64,000 bases of DNA from Methylumidiphilus sp963753955 (GCA_963753955.1 CAVWEM010000012.1:1-64000), one strand, 5' to 3'; counted from the stretch's first letter, positions 43,058 through 52,474 are shown. Numbers and translations are program-made. Notes: a model not told the origin generated them from the letters alone.

Positions 43058-45785
43058 TTGATTCCTGCGTGTCTGTCGAAAAAGCGGCTATTTTACCGGC
43101 TTGGCGGCAAAAGGCTTGCATCCTTGTAAGCGCGTAGCCCGGTCGGCGCGTGGGCTGGCAGGGTTTCGGGCTTGGCCGTCGGCGTGGCCGCTGTCCAACA
43201 CTTCCCGCCCGCCAGTCCACACTTTCTGAATTTCGCGGGTTTTCCGCAAATTCCACCCACGTCCGCCGCATTTCCGCCAGTCGCGGGCAAGCGCCCGGCC
43301 TCCCGGCTTTTCGCGGCAATACCCCAACCCGATTTTGATAATTTTCCGGCAAAAAAAAGCCGGAACTTCTCACTTTGTCGCTAATTCCACGTATGTCCGC
43401 CGCGCTTCTGCCGACCGTGGACAATCCAACGCCATCGGCGCAGCCTACCCCCTCCCCCCCCCCCCCGAATTTAGCCTTTTTTCGTACATTCCACCCACGT
43501 CCTATGCCATCCGCCTTATGGAACTGGCAAACCAAGCCAATGCGAATGTCTACCGGAAAAAAGGGAAACGTCTTGCCAATATTTAAGCAATTGGACAAGT
43601 TCCCTAAGTTCCCCGATAATCTCAAAATCAATACTTCGCCATTTTGGGTTTCATGCCCTTGCCACGCATTTTGGAAGCCTGTTGTTTGCGCCGTGCTGGC
43701 TGGCTTTGAATATTTGGGAGGGAACCGGGGGAACTCGGGGAACCGCCACGGCTTGCGCGGCTTGCGGCGGTTCCCTCGGGTTTTGGCAAGGGGGAACCCA
43801 GGGAACTTTGCGGGCTGGATTATTCCCCGATGTCTCCCGGGGAGAATCCAGTAAAGCGACAGCCGCCGCTTGCCGACGGCGGTTTTCTTGCTGCGCTTGT
43901 TGCCTTCGCCCCGGTCGCGGTCGTGAATCCATCCGGCCTTGTCCAGCGCCGCCAGCACACGCGGCAAATCCTGCCCCTTGGTGGCCTCCTTGAGTCCGTC
44001 CGATGTGAACAGGTACACCCGGCCTGCGTCTTCCAAATCAGTCCACCAGCCCGCCCGGTTGAGGATGAAGTCCTCGCGTTGCGCCTCGCCGTCGCCAGAC
44101 TTGCGGGAAAAGCGCCCGTCGCCATTGCGGCTGATAAAGTCCGCCACGGCTTCTAGGATTTGGCGGTCTTCCGTGGAGCCGCCGCCCCGTGCCTCCCGCC
44201 ACAGCCGGTAACATTCCGCCGCCACCTTGAGGGCTTCGCCTTCGGGCCAGGGCAAAATCCCCCACACAGTAGCCAGTTTACCGGCCAGGGCATACAAGGC
44301 GAACCGCGACGCCACCCGCGCCTCTTGGCTGGTGTCCGCTTTGAATTCCGGTAACGCCTCGAATGCCGCCAACATCGCGCCGAAGTCGCCGCCCTCCCGC
44401 AACATCGCATCAATGAAAGCCGGGCCAGCATGGCCGTAGTGCCGCCCTGCCGTGGTCTTCAGATGGTCGGCCAGCGCCCGCGCCTCGGCGAACCCGTGCA
44501 ACTCGTCGAACACGCCAAACGCCCGCGCCGCCGGGATGTTCAGCAGCCGCACCAACTGCCCGGCCTTGGGCTGCTTGCCGCCTTCGGCCATCTGCGCGGA
44601 CAGGGTGCGCTCGCCCGTTGAAAGCAAGGCCAGCCGCCAGCGAAAGACATGGCGGGCGGAACCAATGCGGTTGGCCCGCGTTTTGCCGGTGCCGTTGCCC
44701 AGCGCGTAGATAATGCTGCCAATTTCCTTGGGGTCGGCCTCGTTGATCTCGTCCAGGCACAGGCAGGTGTCGTTCAGCGCCGCCGCCGCGCCCTCCAGGC
44801 CGTTGGCGGTCGCCCGCCAGGTGCGCCGGAAGGTTTCCCCGCCCCACGCGGAAGCGCCTAAAATTAGCACCGTGGTCTTGCCGGTGGAACTGTCGTTCAC
44901 CCAATGAACCCCGCCGGAATCCCGCTGCACTTTGGCAAGCAGCGGCCCGGCCAGGGACACGCAGACGGACAGAACCAAGACCGGGTTGCCCACGCACAGC
45001 ACCGCGATTTCGGCTTTCCAGATGGCGAAGTCGCCGCCGGTCTCGGCCATGCCGTCTTGGTGCATGGTTTCGGATTGGAAAATCACGTCCTCCGAACCGA
45101 TAACCTTGTCGGGCAGCACGAAGGCTTTGCCGTCCCGCGTCCAGCCAGTGCGCAGCGCCGCCGTGACCCGCCGCTGTGGCGTTTTCCATTGCAGATAATC
45201 CGCCAGCCGCGCCCGCTCCCGGTGGTCGATATGCAAACCCGCAGCCAGCAACTCCCCGCGCAACTCCTCGCAGGAGCCGCGCAGCATCTCCATCGGCATG
45301 GCCCAAATTTGCCAATGTCCGAAGGTGTCCCGAAATTCCAGCCAGCGCCCGAAGTTGCGCCCGCCGTCCGTGCAGGTGACAGCCACAACCTTCAACGGAG
45401 AACATAGCCACACGTTGACCGGTTCGGGGTCTCTGTCCTTGCCGCCGCTCTTGTGGCCGTGATACCAGACGCCCGGCGGGCCGAACTGGCTCCGATCCTC
45501 CCTGACCACATAGGAAGGCCGCGCCGGTTTACCGGCGTCATCCGCCACCGTTTCTCCGGGCTTGGTTCCCCCGGTTCCCTCTGCAGAATCTTCCGGGGAA
45601 CCGCTGGAAGCCGCGCCAGCCCTGGCAGTTCCCTGGGTTCCCCCGGTTCCCTTGGAATCGGCGGCAGCCCGCCGCGTTTCGCCGGTTGGCTTGGCCGGTT
45701 TGTCGCCGGGTTTGCTGGGTTTCTTGGGTTTTCCGGCACTGTCCACAATCCGCTTGATGTCGCCGGGTTCTTCTTGGTTATCCAT
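43029..45785 (-). CDS. DUF927-type phage/plasmid helicase-like protein
   Basis: The DUF927 core spans roughly residues 90-640: VNVWLCSPLKVVAVT, RRVTAALRTGWTRDGKAFVLPD, HWVNDSSTGKTTVLILGASAWG (Walker A, about 297), LCLDEINEADPKEIGSIIYAL, and RWRLALLSTGERTLSAQMAE. Such proteins are associated with replication of integrative elements and pair with TOPRIM primases (next gene upstream). Past RLSLYWILPG (about 43850) the last 270 codons have no recognisable fold and contain non-coding-like DNA repeats. Either the reading is a chance extension or a frameshift lies near 43850. The N-terminus is rich in Gly-Thr from GGGAACC repeats. Confidence 0.8.
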   Translation of the reverse strand: MDNQEEPGDIKRIVDSAGKPKKPSKPGDKPAKPTGETRRAAADSKGTGGTQGTARAGAASSGSPEDSAEGTGGTKPGETVADDAGKPARPSYVVREDRSQFGPPGVWYHGHKSGGKDRDPEPVNVWLCSPLKVVAVTCTDGGRNFGRWLEFRDTFGHWQIWAMPMEMLRGSCEELRGELLAAGLHIDHRERARLADYLQWKTPQRRVTAALRTGWTRDGKAFVLPDKVIGSEDVIFQSETMHQDGMAETGGDFAIWKAEIAVLCVGNPVLVLSVCVSLAGPLLAKVQRDSGGVHWVNDSSTGKTTVLILGASAWGGETFRRTWRATANGLEGAAAALNDTCLCLDEINEADPKEIGSIIYALGNGTGKTRANRIGSARHVFRWRLALLSTGERTLSAQMAEGGKQPKAGQLVRLLNIPAARAFGVFDELHGFAEARALADHLKTTAGRHYGHAGPAFIDAMLREGGDFGAMLAAFEALPEFKADTSQEARVASRFALYALAGKLATVWGILPWPEGEALKVAAECYRLWREARGGGSTEDRQILEAVADFISRNGDGRFSRKSGDGEAQREDFILNRAGWWTDLEDAGRVYLFTSDGLKEATKGQDLPRVLAALDKAGWIHDRDRGEGNKRSKKTAVGKRRLSLYWILPGRHRGIIQPAKFPGFPLAKTRGNRRKPRKPWRFPEFPRFPPKYSKPASTAQTTGFQNAWQGHETQNGEVLILRLSGNLGNLSNCLNIGKTFPFFPVDIRIGLVCQFHKADGIGRGWNVRKKAKFGGGGEGVGCADGVGLSTVGRSAADIRGISDKVRSSGFFLPENYQNRVGVLPRKAGRPGACPRLAEMRRTWVEFAENPRNSESVDWRAGSVGQRPRRRPSPKPCQPTRRPGYALTRMQAFCRQAGKIAAFSTDTQESNGRPLPGND
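43240..43515 (-). repeat. Three 39-bp direct repeats with a G13 tract
   Basis: On the minus strand three copies of about 39 bases (43240-43278, 43373-43412, 43477-43515) share GCGGCGGACGTGGGTGGAAT-type cores. They fall in three different reading frames of the long open frame through this region, so the repetition is at DNA level. A run of 13 G (43454-43466) lies between the second and third. The mod start is about 185 bases downstream of the first repeat. Confidence 0.75.
43590..43815. repeat. Cluster of GGGAAC/GTTCCC words, downstream side of the DUF927 core
   Basis: About eight GGGAAC or GTTCCC hexamers occur in 225 bases, in both orientations (for example GGAACCGGGGGAACTCGGGG, and GGGGGAACCCAGGGAACTT). 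A second cluster of about six is at 45560-45655 at the other end of the gene. They could be replication or protein-binding sites of the element. No function is established. Confidence 0.5.
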
Positions 45786-46818
45786 GGTGGCCCGCCTTCA
45801 GCATCGCCGCATAATCGTTGAAATCCGCCCCTTCGACCGGGGCCAGGGCCACAAAGCCGTCTACCAACGCCGCAGCTTCCTCGGCCTTCTGTTGTCCGGC
45901 CCGTCGCCCGTTTTTATCCGGCTCGTCGTTGTCGGCGCACACGACAATCCGCGCCGTCGGCATCAGGCCGCGCACGATCTCCGCGACGGCGGGCAAGTTC
46001 CCGGCGTCGAAGCACACCACCGCGCGGTAGCCGGTCGCCTCGTGGATGCTCGCGCCGGTCGCGTAGCCTTCGGCCAAGCACACCGTTTCCGTGCGTTGGC
46101 CTATCCAGTGGAGCAGTCCCTTCTTGCGCCCGCCGGGCGGGAAATCCTTGTCCCTGCCCAGCGCCGGGCAGGGTTCGGGGAAGATCGCTTGCACGTTCCA
46201 CAACATCCCGGATTCATCCCGCATCGGCACCAGCAACACGCCTTCAACCCTGACTCTCTCGAAAGCCCCGGCATCGTCATAGACGCGCCGTTCCCATACC
46301 GGGAGATAGCGAACACCGTGGACGCCTACGCCCTTGCGGACAAGGTAAGGATGGCCAGGGCTGGCAGGCAAGGAACGCCGCCACAATGCCCGCGCCCGTT
46401 CCGCCGCCTGGGTGTGCCGCACCTGGATTTCCGCCTCGCGCTGGACGCGCCGCACCTCGAACTCGCGCCGCCGCTGTTCGCGCTCGGCAGGGGCCAAGGG
46501 TTCGCGGCCTTCTGGATACCAAGTCCCTTGGATGCCCCGTTTCAAGTCGGTGAAGAAAACATTCTGAGGGTCATCAAGGTGAACGCAATACCGGAAAGGT
46601 TTTGCTCCATGCTTGTCCTCCATGGTCGCCACGCCGTGGAATTCGCCGTCCGCCCTCAACCCGCCCAGCAGATCAAGCCCATAGCTGGCCAGGATGAAGG
46701 CGCGGAAGTCTTCCAGGCAGGCTGAAATATCGGCATAATCCAGCCGCTCTGATTTAGCAATTCCAGCCCTAGACGGCCCACTAGCCGCCGGGGGTTTTTT
46801 GTTTTTATGGCCTGCCAT
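45778..46818 (-). CDS. TOPRIM-domain primase-like protein
   Basis: 346 residues from ATG 46818 (GGAG upstream; the frame is open upstream but crosses the AlpA gene). N-terminal zinc-finger-like features are absent. A helical region (APAEREQRRREFEVRRVQ) is followed by GHPYLVRKGVGVHGVRYLPVWE and the TOPRIM segment TVCLAEGYATGASIHEATGYRAVVCFDAGNL with VVCADNDEPDKNG. These residues (E, D-x-D-like ADND) suit a metal-dependent primase fold. It overlaps the DUF927 gene by 8 bases; together they form a putative replication module. Confidence 0.88.
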   Translation of the reverse strand: MAGHKNKKPPAASGPSRAGIAKSERLDYADISACLEDFRAFILASYGLDLLGGLRADGEFHGVATMEDKHGAKPFRYCVHLDDPQNVFFTDLKRGIQGTWYPEGREPLAPAEREQRRREFEVRRVQREAEIQVRHTQAAERARALWRRSLPASPGHPYLVRKGVGVHGVRYLPVWERRVYDDAGAFERVRVEGVLLVPMRDESGMLWNVQAIFPEPCPALGRDKDFPPGGRKKGLLHWIGQRTETVCLAEGYATGASIHEATGYRAVVCFDAGNLPAVAEIVRGLMPTARIVVCADNDEPDKNGRRAGQQKAEEAAALVDGFVALAPVEGADFNDYAAMLKAGHHG

Positions 46819-47068
46819 CGCTGCCCTCTCCTTTAGCTCGTGTTTCGATTTCCTCAAAAAGCCGCCGAATGTCCGCCGCTCGCCATATTGAGTACCGACC
46901 ACGCAAAACAGGTCTCGGGAACACCCCCTTTGCAATACCCGCATACCAATTTGACTTGGAAATTGGAAAAATCGGAGGGATTGGGTTAGGTTTGGCTTGT
47001 GGGTTCCCAAGAATTTGGGAAATGCAAAAATAGCCCTGGTTGGGTAGTTTCTGGGTATTGCTGTCCAT
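46805..47068 (-). CDS. AlpA-like regulator 1
   Basis: 87 residues. QGYFCISQILGNPQAK, then PIFPISKSNWYAGIAKGVFPRPVLRGRYSIWRAADIRRLFEEI, is the short AlpA/excisionase-like winged-helix pattern. Such proteins control the integrase or act in excision of P4-like elements. It overlaps the TOPRIM gene start and abuts a second, related gene (47068-47295). Confidence 0.85.
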   Translation of the reverse strand: MDSNTQKLPNQGYFCISQILGNPQAKPNPIPPIFPISKSNWYAGIAKGVFPRPVLRGRYSIWRAADIRRLFEEIETRAKGEGSDGRP

Positions 47069-47295
47069 TAGGGCGACTCCCCATCGCCATGGATCAGCGC
47101 CCGGATGTCTTCAACCCGCCATGCGGTTGTCCGTGGCCCTAGTTTTACAGGTTGGGGATAACGCCCCGCTTTGACGCCATCAAGCCAGCTTGAGCGCCCA
47201 ACAGGGATGATGGGGGGGATTGGTGGGTTAGCTTTTTTATCGCCCAAGATTTGCTTGAGGCGAAGAAAGCCGGTTTCAGGGAGTGGGTTGTTCAT
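47068..47295 (-). CDS. AlpA-like regulator 2
   Basis: 75 residues: GFLRLKQILGDKKANPPIPPIIPVGRSSWLDGVKAGRYPQPVKLGPRTTAWRVEDIRALI. It shares the QILG, PPI-P and S-W-G-P-P spacing of regulator 1, with which it forms a tandem pair, one base overlapping. The duplicate suggests two layers of control over the island. Confidence 0.87.
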   Translation of the reverse strand: MNNPLPETGFLRLKQILGDKKANPPIPPIIPVGRSSWLDGVKAGRYPQPVKLGPRTTAWRVEDIRALIHGDGESP

Positions 47296-47388
47296 GTAAG
47301 GTTGTCCTCGCTTGTTTAAATTCGAGAACAGGCTATATGAACTTTTTAAAGAAAGGCGCTTAACGGCCTTATTGGATGCTAATGGTGC

Positions 47389-49086
47389 TTAACAGTCAGT
47401 TTTTGGAAGCTTAATGGACAGTTTCAGAAGACGGTCAAACCGTTTTTTCAGGTTGCTCTTATCGAGGTTCTCCACCTCTCCCATTTTTACACAAGCATGA
47501 TGCACTCCACGCTTACCGCTATGGACGGTCACACCAAACTCTTTGGGAGGATTTTCCAACAAGAACCCCCAAAACTGGGGCCACGTTGGATAGGCTTCAT
47601 ACTTTGCTTGATATTCAGCGATGACCGCTAACAGCATTTCGCGCCACTCGTCAGCCCTTTCAATCTCTAAGCTCTTGCCTTCCATGGCCGGGCTGTTTGC
47701 GGAAAGCTGTATCGGGTGTCCCAAGGCTGGCTTGACCGCCATAACCGCGCACGAGTTTGCCCCTGTCTCGGTTGCACCTTTCACGCCTCCTGCGCTTTCC
47801 TCTGCCCCTGCCTCACTCTTAGCTGTGCTGTGACCTTCGGCATCGACCTTGCCGGATTCCAAACTATTGCGGAACTCTTCCGGCAAACACAGATGCAGCG
47901 TTAGGCCATTTTCATGGTCTGCCTGGTCTTTGCACCACTTGTAAAAAGCCATGGGCGAACAAGGAAAAACAATAAAATTATCCGGCTCCCCTTTGGCTTT
48001 TATTCTGTTTTCGTCAATCTCGTAAAAATCCTTTAGGCCAAAATCTTCCCCACACAACTCAAGCACATGTCTCAAATATAACTTCGGCTGTCTCGCCAAG
48101 CCTATCGCTCTATCAGCTTCATCTTTGCTCACTTCCTCAATATGGCTTCTCTGCTTCTCTGCCTCATTTGCCAGTTTTATCCGTGTCGCATGTTTACTCT
48201 CAATGAATGCAATCCAGTCAGAGTGATACATCGCCCTCTTTATTTTATCGTCACTTGTCTCTAGTTTATGTTCCTGTAAGCTACGGGGTGTCGGATCTCT
48301 AATGCCATCATCATGGCCATCAAGATAAGGCTTGATGATCGCCTTAAGCATTGCCTCATCCCAGCCATAGGTTTCATTTGCCCATGCTGTCAGCCGGTCA
48401 TAAGATAGCCAGCGCTTGGGATTGGCTGCATTCAATTCCGGTTCCGAGAAATACAGGGGTATTAGCAGGCTTTCCAAGGTGGGCATGTCTCCGCCTTGCC
48501 TGGCGTTGAACTGTTCGGCAAATGCTATTTGATGGCGAAATGGGACATTTACGGCATTGGCAAGGGGAGAACCCTTGGCGGTTAATTCTCCATGCTCAAG
48601 CCACAAAGCGATTTCCTGGCGGCTCAAATGGTCGAATCTGCTTTGTAGTAGCCTCTCGGCCTCTGGATAGGAAATAAATTCTGTCTTGCAAAACTGAGTC
48701 GCTTGGTCTGGATACAGCAATATCCAATCACCCTCCTTGCTGCGCCAAGGAAGTGATGTGCAACAGAAAATGTTGTTCCGGTGAGTCAAAAACAGCAAGG
48801 CTACTTCCTCTAGCCTGACAAACAGCTTTTCCGGCAGGTTTCTTCCTTCTTCCAACGCTGCGGTTTCAATCTTCTTGGCATTCTCCGCGTCAGCCCGCTC
48901 AAACAGCTTCAGGTGATACTTGGGGTTTTGCCCCGCTTGCCCCCGCCATTTCTCCGCCTCTTTACGCCAAGGCGTACTAAGGTCGTGGGGTTTTCCTGTC
49001 AACATAAAATAAACCGCCTCATGCGCCGGTAAGCGGCGGTATGGGCTACGGCTTGTGGGTTTGTGGAAATGTTCAAGGGCTTGCAA
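47389..49086 (-). CDS. Unknown island protein, 565 aa
   Basis: No family recognised. The soluble protein has a charged N-terminus (SRSPYRRLPAHEAVYFMLTGKPHDLSTPW), a central part with LFLTHRNNIFCCTSLPWRSKEGDW and MPTLESLLIPLYFSEPELN, a low-complexity Ala/Gly/Ser linker (KSEAGAEESAGGVKGATET) near residue 425, and a helical C-terminus that might bind nucleic acid (ADEWREMLLAVIAEYQAKYEAYPTWPQFWGFL). Its start overlaps the end of the interrupted gene upstream by 14 bases, suggesting one operon. It is moderately AT-rich. Confidence 0.6.
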   Translation of the reverse strand: MQALEHFHKPTSRSPYRRLPAHEAVYFMLTGKPHDLSTPWRKEAEKWRGQAGQNPKYHLKLFERADAENAKKIETAALEEGRNLPEKLFVRLEEVALLFLTHRNNIFCCTSLPWRSKEGDWILLYPDQATQFCKTEFISYPEAERLLQSRFDHLSRQEIALWLEHGELTAKGSPLANAVNVPFRHQIAFAEQFNARQGGDMPTLESLLIPLYFSEPELNAANPKRWLSYDRLTAWANETYGWDEAMLKAIIKPYLDGHDDGIRDPTPRSLQEHKLETSDDKIKRAMYHSDWIAFIESKHATRIKLANEAEKQRSHIEEVSKDEADRAIGLARQPKLYLRHVLELCGEDFGLKDFYEIDENRIKAKGEPDNFIVFPCSPMAFYKWCKDQADHENGLTLHLCLPEEFRNSLESGKVDAEGHSTAKSEAGAEESAGGVKGATETGANSCAVMAVKPALGHPIQLSANSPAMEGKSLEIERADEWREMLLAVIAEYQAKYEAYPTWPQFWGFLLENPPKEFGVTVHSGKRGVHHACVKMGEVENLDKSNLKKRFDRLLKLSIKLPKTDC

Positions 49087-49394
49087 AAACTCGCCTAGGC
49101 GAATGGACGGGGCAGGCTTCCCCGGCTTCGGTGTATGTCGCCGGTTGTTCGCCTTTCCGCCAGCACTCCAAAACGAACTCTAAGACTTTCCGTTTCAAAT
49201 CATTGTTTGCATGGATGGAGTGTCTAATTTCTTCGGCTAGGTGGCTTTCAAAACGGTTAGGAACCTCGGAACTGAGATAATCCAAATTAAGCTCTTCCAA
49301 ATGGCGGGCCAGCCCTCTTAATAAAATTGATTCATCCGGCCTTGTCTGTTTCTTGCCCGCTTTGCGTCTAAGGTTTTCTGCAAAAAATACAATA

Positions 49395-50443
49395 GAGTTG
49401 TTCCCGGTGTTAAGTTAATGATTATAGGCTATTTTTAGGTTCCAAAGACCCGCCGGAACCCAAAAAAGGAAATCAATGAGCCAGTCCAGGTGGTTTCTGA
49501 TCCGATGGGTCAGGCAATGGAAAGCCTTCATCCCGCCGATGGCGTGTTCCACGGAAACGCGGGTTCCCGCATGCTGCCGGTTATGTTTGACCTGCGCGGC
49601 GGTCAGTTTCGGCTTCGGGTTGTTTTTAGATTTCTTCGGCCTTTTGTGTGGAAGGTTTATCTTGGATTTCACGCCATAATCTTTTTGCGCACCTTGGAAC
49701 CCAAGGTCGAGCCACAGATTCACTCGATGGAACCATTTCAGTTTTGGGTCGAATACCTTTTTCATGAGCTTGTAGTCGTGGACGCTGCCGGCGAAGACGC
49801 AGAAGAGGAAAAGGATTTTCCGGTGCAGGGTCGTGAGGACGAGCGCCTGGAGCGTGTGGCGTTTTTTTTTCCGCTGAAGCGGGCCTTCTGGAGTTCCCCG
49901 TCCTGCGGCCTGACGCAGGCGCACTCCATCCCGTCGATGATGACGTCGCCATATTTATCGACGAGTCGCAGGAACTCCTCGGGAGTCCCAGGCGACCGCT
50001 CAGGGAGCACGCCGAGGTCCGACAGGCTCCGCAGCAAGACGGGCAGGAGTTTCTCCACATGGTTGTGGGCATGCCCCGAACTGAAGCCGAAAAGGAAGCC
50101 CAGCACGTCGAAGGTGGGGTATGTCTTGAGGTAATACAAAATGAAGAAAAGCTTCTTCCCGGGCGTGTCGAGATGGCCTTTTGGCCCGCCCGTTGGAACC
50201 TGCTTGATTTCGCCCTGCCGACACCTTTCCAGTTGGACGGCATCGTAGGCCGCCGCGAAGGCCGCAAGGAGGATGTTGAATTTTGGCAGGCTCATGCCGA
50301 TGACGGACTTAATCTTGCGGTCATGCTTCTTGCCATCCAGCTTTTTAAATCTTTCGAAGGCCATGGGTTGTCTATTTTCTGTAGGGTATGGATACCCTAT
50401 AATAAGGCAGTATTAAAAAAATTAACAGGGTCGGGAACAAGTC
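49395..50443 (-). mobile_element. IS5-family insertion sequence, 1049 bp
   Basis: Ends GAGTTGTTCCCGG (left) and, on the complement, GACTTGTTCCCGA (right) are imperfect terminal inverted repeats. TA is duplicated at both outer flanks (49393-49394, 50444-50445). It encodes one transposase in two overlapping frames. The ends match the 140-bp MITE at 21091-21234. It sits within an island gene whose frame is restored on removal, suggesting recent insertion. Confidence 0.9.
49415..50364 (-). CDS. IS5-family (DDE_Tnp_4) transposase, two frames
   Basis: Frame A (50364-49762) has MSLPKFNILLAAFAAAYD, a helix-turn-helix region LDTPGKKLFFILYYLKTYPTFDVLGF, and DVIIDGMECACVRPQ with the first Asp. Frame B (49924-49415) has CVFAGSVHDYKLMKKVF with the second Asp and RVSVEHAIGGMKAF with the Glu. 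The junction at FSGKKK-RHTLQ lies on an A9 run (49862-49870, T on plus). A -1 shift there joins the frames and restores the family's YSGKKKxHT motif. Programmed slippage is plausible for an IS, but a homopolymer sequencing error would look the same. Confidence 0.88.
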
Positions 50444-51046
50444 TAATATATTCCTGGGGACAATCGACATTCGATGCGCTCGGAAACAACTCCTCTCGTT
50501 GGTGTCCCGCCTTGTCAAGCCGCCGCTGCCTGTCGTTACTCCCCTTTTGCGGCATTTCCAATGCATCATCTATCTTGCTTTTCCACTGCTTTCTAAATTC
50601 CTTCCATTCATCCATGATAATCTTAACTATCCTGCACTCCCTTTCTTTGCCTTTCTGCAATTCATATATTGTTGTTTTTCTCTCTAAGTAGCCGGGAAAT
50701 ACCTCAGCTTGAAAAACCCGAGCAAATTCATCCTCATTTTTTAGTGAGGCTAATTTTTTGAGACAAGCTTTCAATTCTATGCGGGCATCTTTCCGCAAAT
50801 GTCTCTCTTCCTCCCCTGTTTTATCCTCATCGGCTTTCTGTTCAAGGATGTCTATAAATTCCTCAAGCATGTGTTTATAGAGGGGATAGGCGTCAGATAT
50901 AGACATAAAGCACCTCTCTCGTGCCAGTTCTCAAGATGGGAGCCAAGCCACGCGGCTGAGATGACCGCTATTCCCCCGTCGGGCTAGGCTTGGCAATTCT
51001 TCGAGTGTTTTTGTCCGCCCGCATGGGAAGCGGGGCGGCAGGCGGG

Positions 51047-52266
51047 CTATCCGGCCCGTTTGAGCGGTATCACATCCGCGCCTTTTTTCAGCCCGTCCAA
51101 ATAATCCGCCCAAGCCTGCATCATCTTACGCCGTTCGGGCAAGTGCGCCGTCCGATTGTAGGCGCGTCCGTTGGGGTCTTTCACGGCATGGGCCAATTGA
51201 TGCTCGATATAATCCACGCGGAAACCCAAGACTTCATCCAACACCGTCCGCGCCATGGCCCTAAATCCATGCCCGGTCATTTCCTCCTTGGCAATCCCCA
51301 TGCGCCTTAGAGCCGATAAAATACCGTTGTCGGACATGGGCGCGGCCTTGTGTGCGCGGGCTGGGGAACACATAGCGCCCGTTCCCAGTCAGCGGGTGAA
51401 GTTCGCGCAAGATTTCCAAGGTTTGTGTTGCCAGCGGGATTATGTGCGGCTCCTTCATCTTCATGCGTTCCGGCGGGTATGCACCATTCCGCCGCGTTCC
51501 AGGTCGATTTCCGCCCATTCCGGCTTTCTCAATTCGCCCAGGCCGCACAAACACCAAGGGCGCAAGCCGCAAGGCGCAGCGGGTGACATGCTGGCCTTGG
51601 TAGCCGTCAATGGCGCGCAACAACTCGCCAATGGCTTTGGGGTCGGTGATCGCGGAAAAATGCTTTTGCCTGCACAGGTGGCAATGCGCCTTTCAGGTCG
51701 CCGGAAGGGTCGCGCTCGGCCCGACCGGTCGCCACGGCATAGCGGAAAACCTGCCCGCAATTCTGGTGCGCCCGGTGCGCGGTGTCCAAAGCGCCACGGG
51801 CTTCAATCCTGCGCAGGCAGTCCAGCAATTCCGGGGCGGTAATGCTGGCAATCGGCCGTTTGCCCAGCCACGGGAAAAGGTCTTTCTCCAACCGGCGCAA
51901 GAATTTTGTCGCCGTGGCTTGCCGTCCATGTCGGCCTGAATACTTGGCGAACCATTCGCGCGCCATGACTTCAAAAGTGTCCGCTTCCGCCGACTGCGCC
52001 GCCTTCATGGCCTTGCGGTTTTCGCCGGGGTCGATGCCTTGGGCAAGCTGCTTGCGGGCTTCGTCGCGCTTGTCGCGGGCATCCTTAAGGCCGGTTTCCG
52101 GGTAGACGCCAAAGGCCAGCAGCTTTTCCTTGCCGCCAAAGCGGTACTTCATGCGGAAATATTTGCAGCCGTTGGGCATGATTTCCAGGTACAGCCCTTT
52201 TTCGTCGGACAGCTTGTAAGCCTTCTCGCGGGGCTTGGCGTTCTTGCAAGCGGTATCGGTCAGCAT
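51047..52266 (-). pseudogene. int: P4-type tyrosine integrase, frameshifted
   Basis: ATG 52266 (GGAGG upstream) gives MLTDTACKNAKPREKAYKLSDEKGLYLEI, the typical arm-binding domain. The core-binding part is in the same frame: AREWFAKYSGRHGRQATATKFLRRLEKDLFPWLG. Then three or more indels (about 51640, 51520, 51350) scatter the catalytic domain over other frames: WAEIDLERGGMVHTRR, EPHIIPLATQTLEILRELH, MTGHGFRAMARTVLDE with the His-x-x-Arg box, and PNGRAYNRTAHLPERRKMMQAW with the Tyr. It lies beside the 3' end of ssrA, the standard place. As written it cannot make an active enzyme. Confidence 0.9.
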
Positions 52267-52409
52267 CGGGGTTCCTCCGTCCAGAGTTTGCGCGGGTTTG
52301 CGGGCATTGGGGGCATCGACCTTGGGGGCATGACGTGATGCCCCCGGATATGCCCCCACATGCCCCCGGATGTGCTTGGACTTCAGGGGGCATCGTTGGA
52401 CGTAGTATA

Positions 52410-52474
52410 AACAAAAAAGCCCGCAATTACGCGGGCTTGTGGACTCTGTTGGAGTGCTTTGGACTAGTGTTTGG
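52410..52474 (-). terminator. ssrA-side terminator and attachment junction
   Basis: On the minus strand AAGCCCGCGTAATTGCGGGC followed by TTTTTTG is a strong Rho-independent terminator 34 bases beyond the tmRNA 3' CCA. The same 65 bases occur with one mismatch at 35701-35765. The sequence comes with the island end and so restores termination of ssrA after integration. Confidence 0.88.

Larger units (their letters stand above)
49073..50906 (-). pseudogene. Unknown island gene interrupted by an IS5-family element
   Basis: The N-terminal part (50906 to about 50446) reads MSISDAYPLYKHMLEEFIDILEQKADEDKTGEEE and is acidic and helical. It runs into the IS at NVDCPQEYI. Removing the IS and one TA gives an unbroken frame: QEYIIVFFAENLRRKAGKKQTRPDESILLRGLARHLEELNLDYL, ending at 49073. 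The restored protein is about 259 aa. No family is recognised. The next gene starts within its last 14 bases. Confidence 0.8.
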
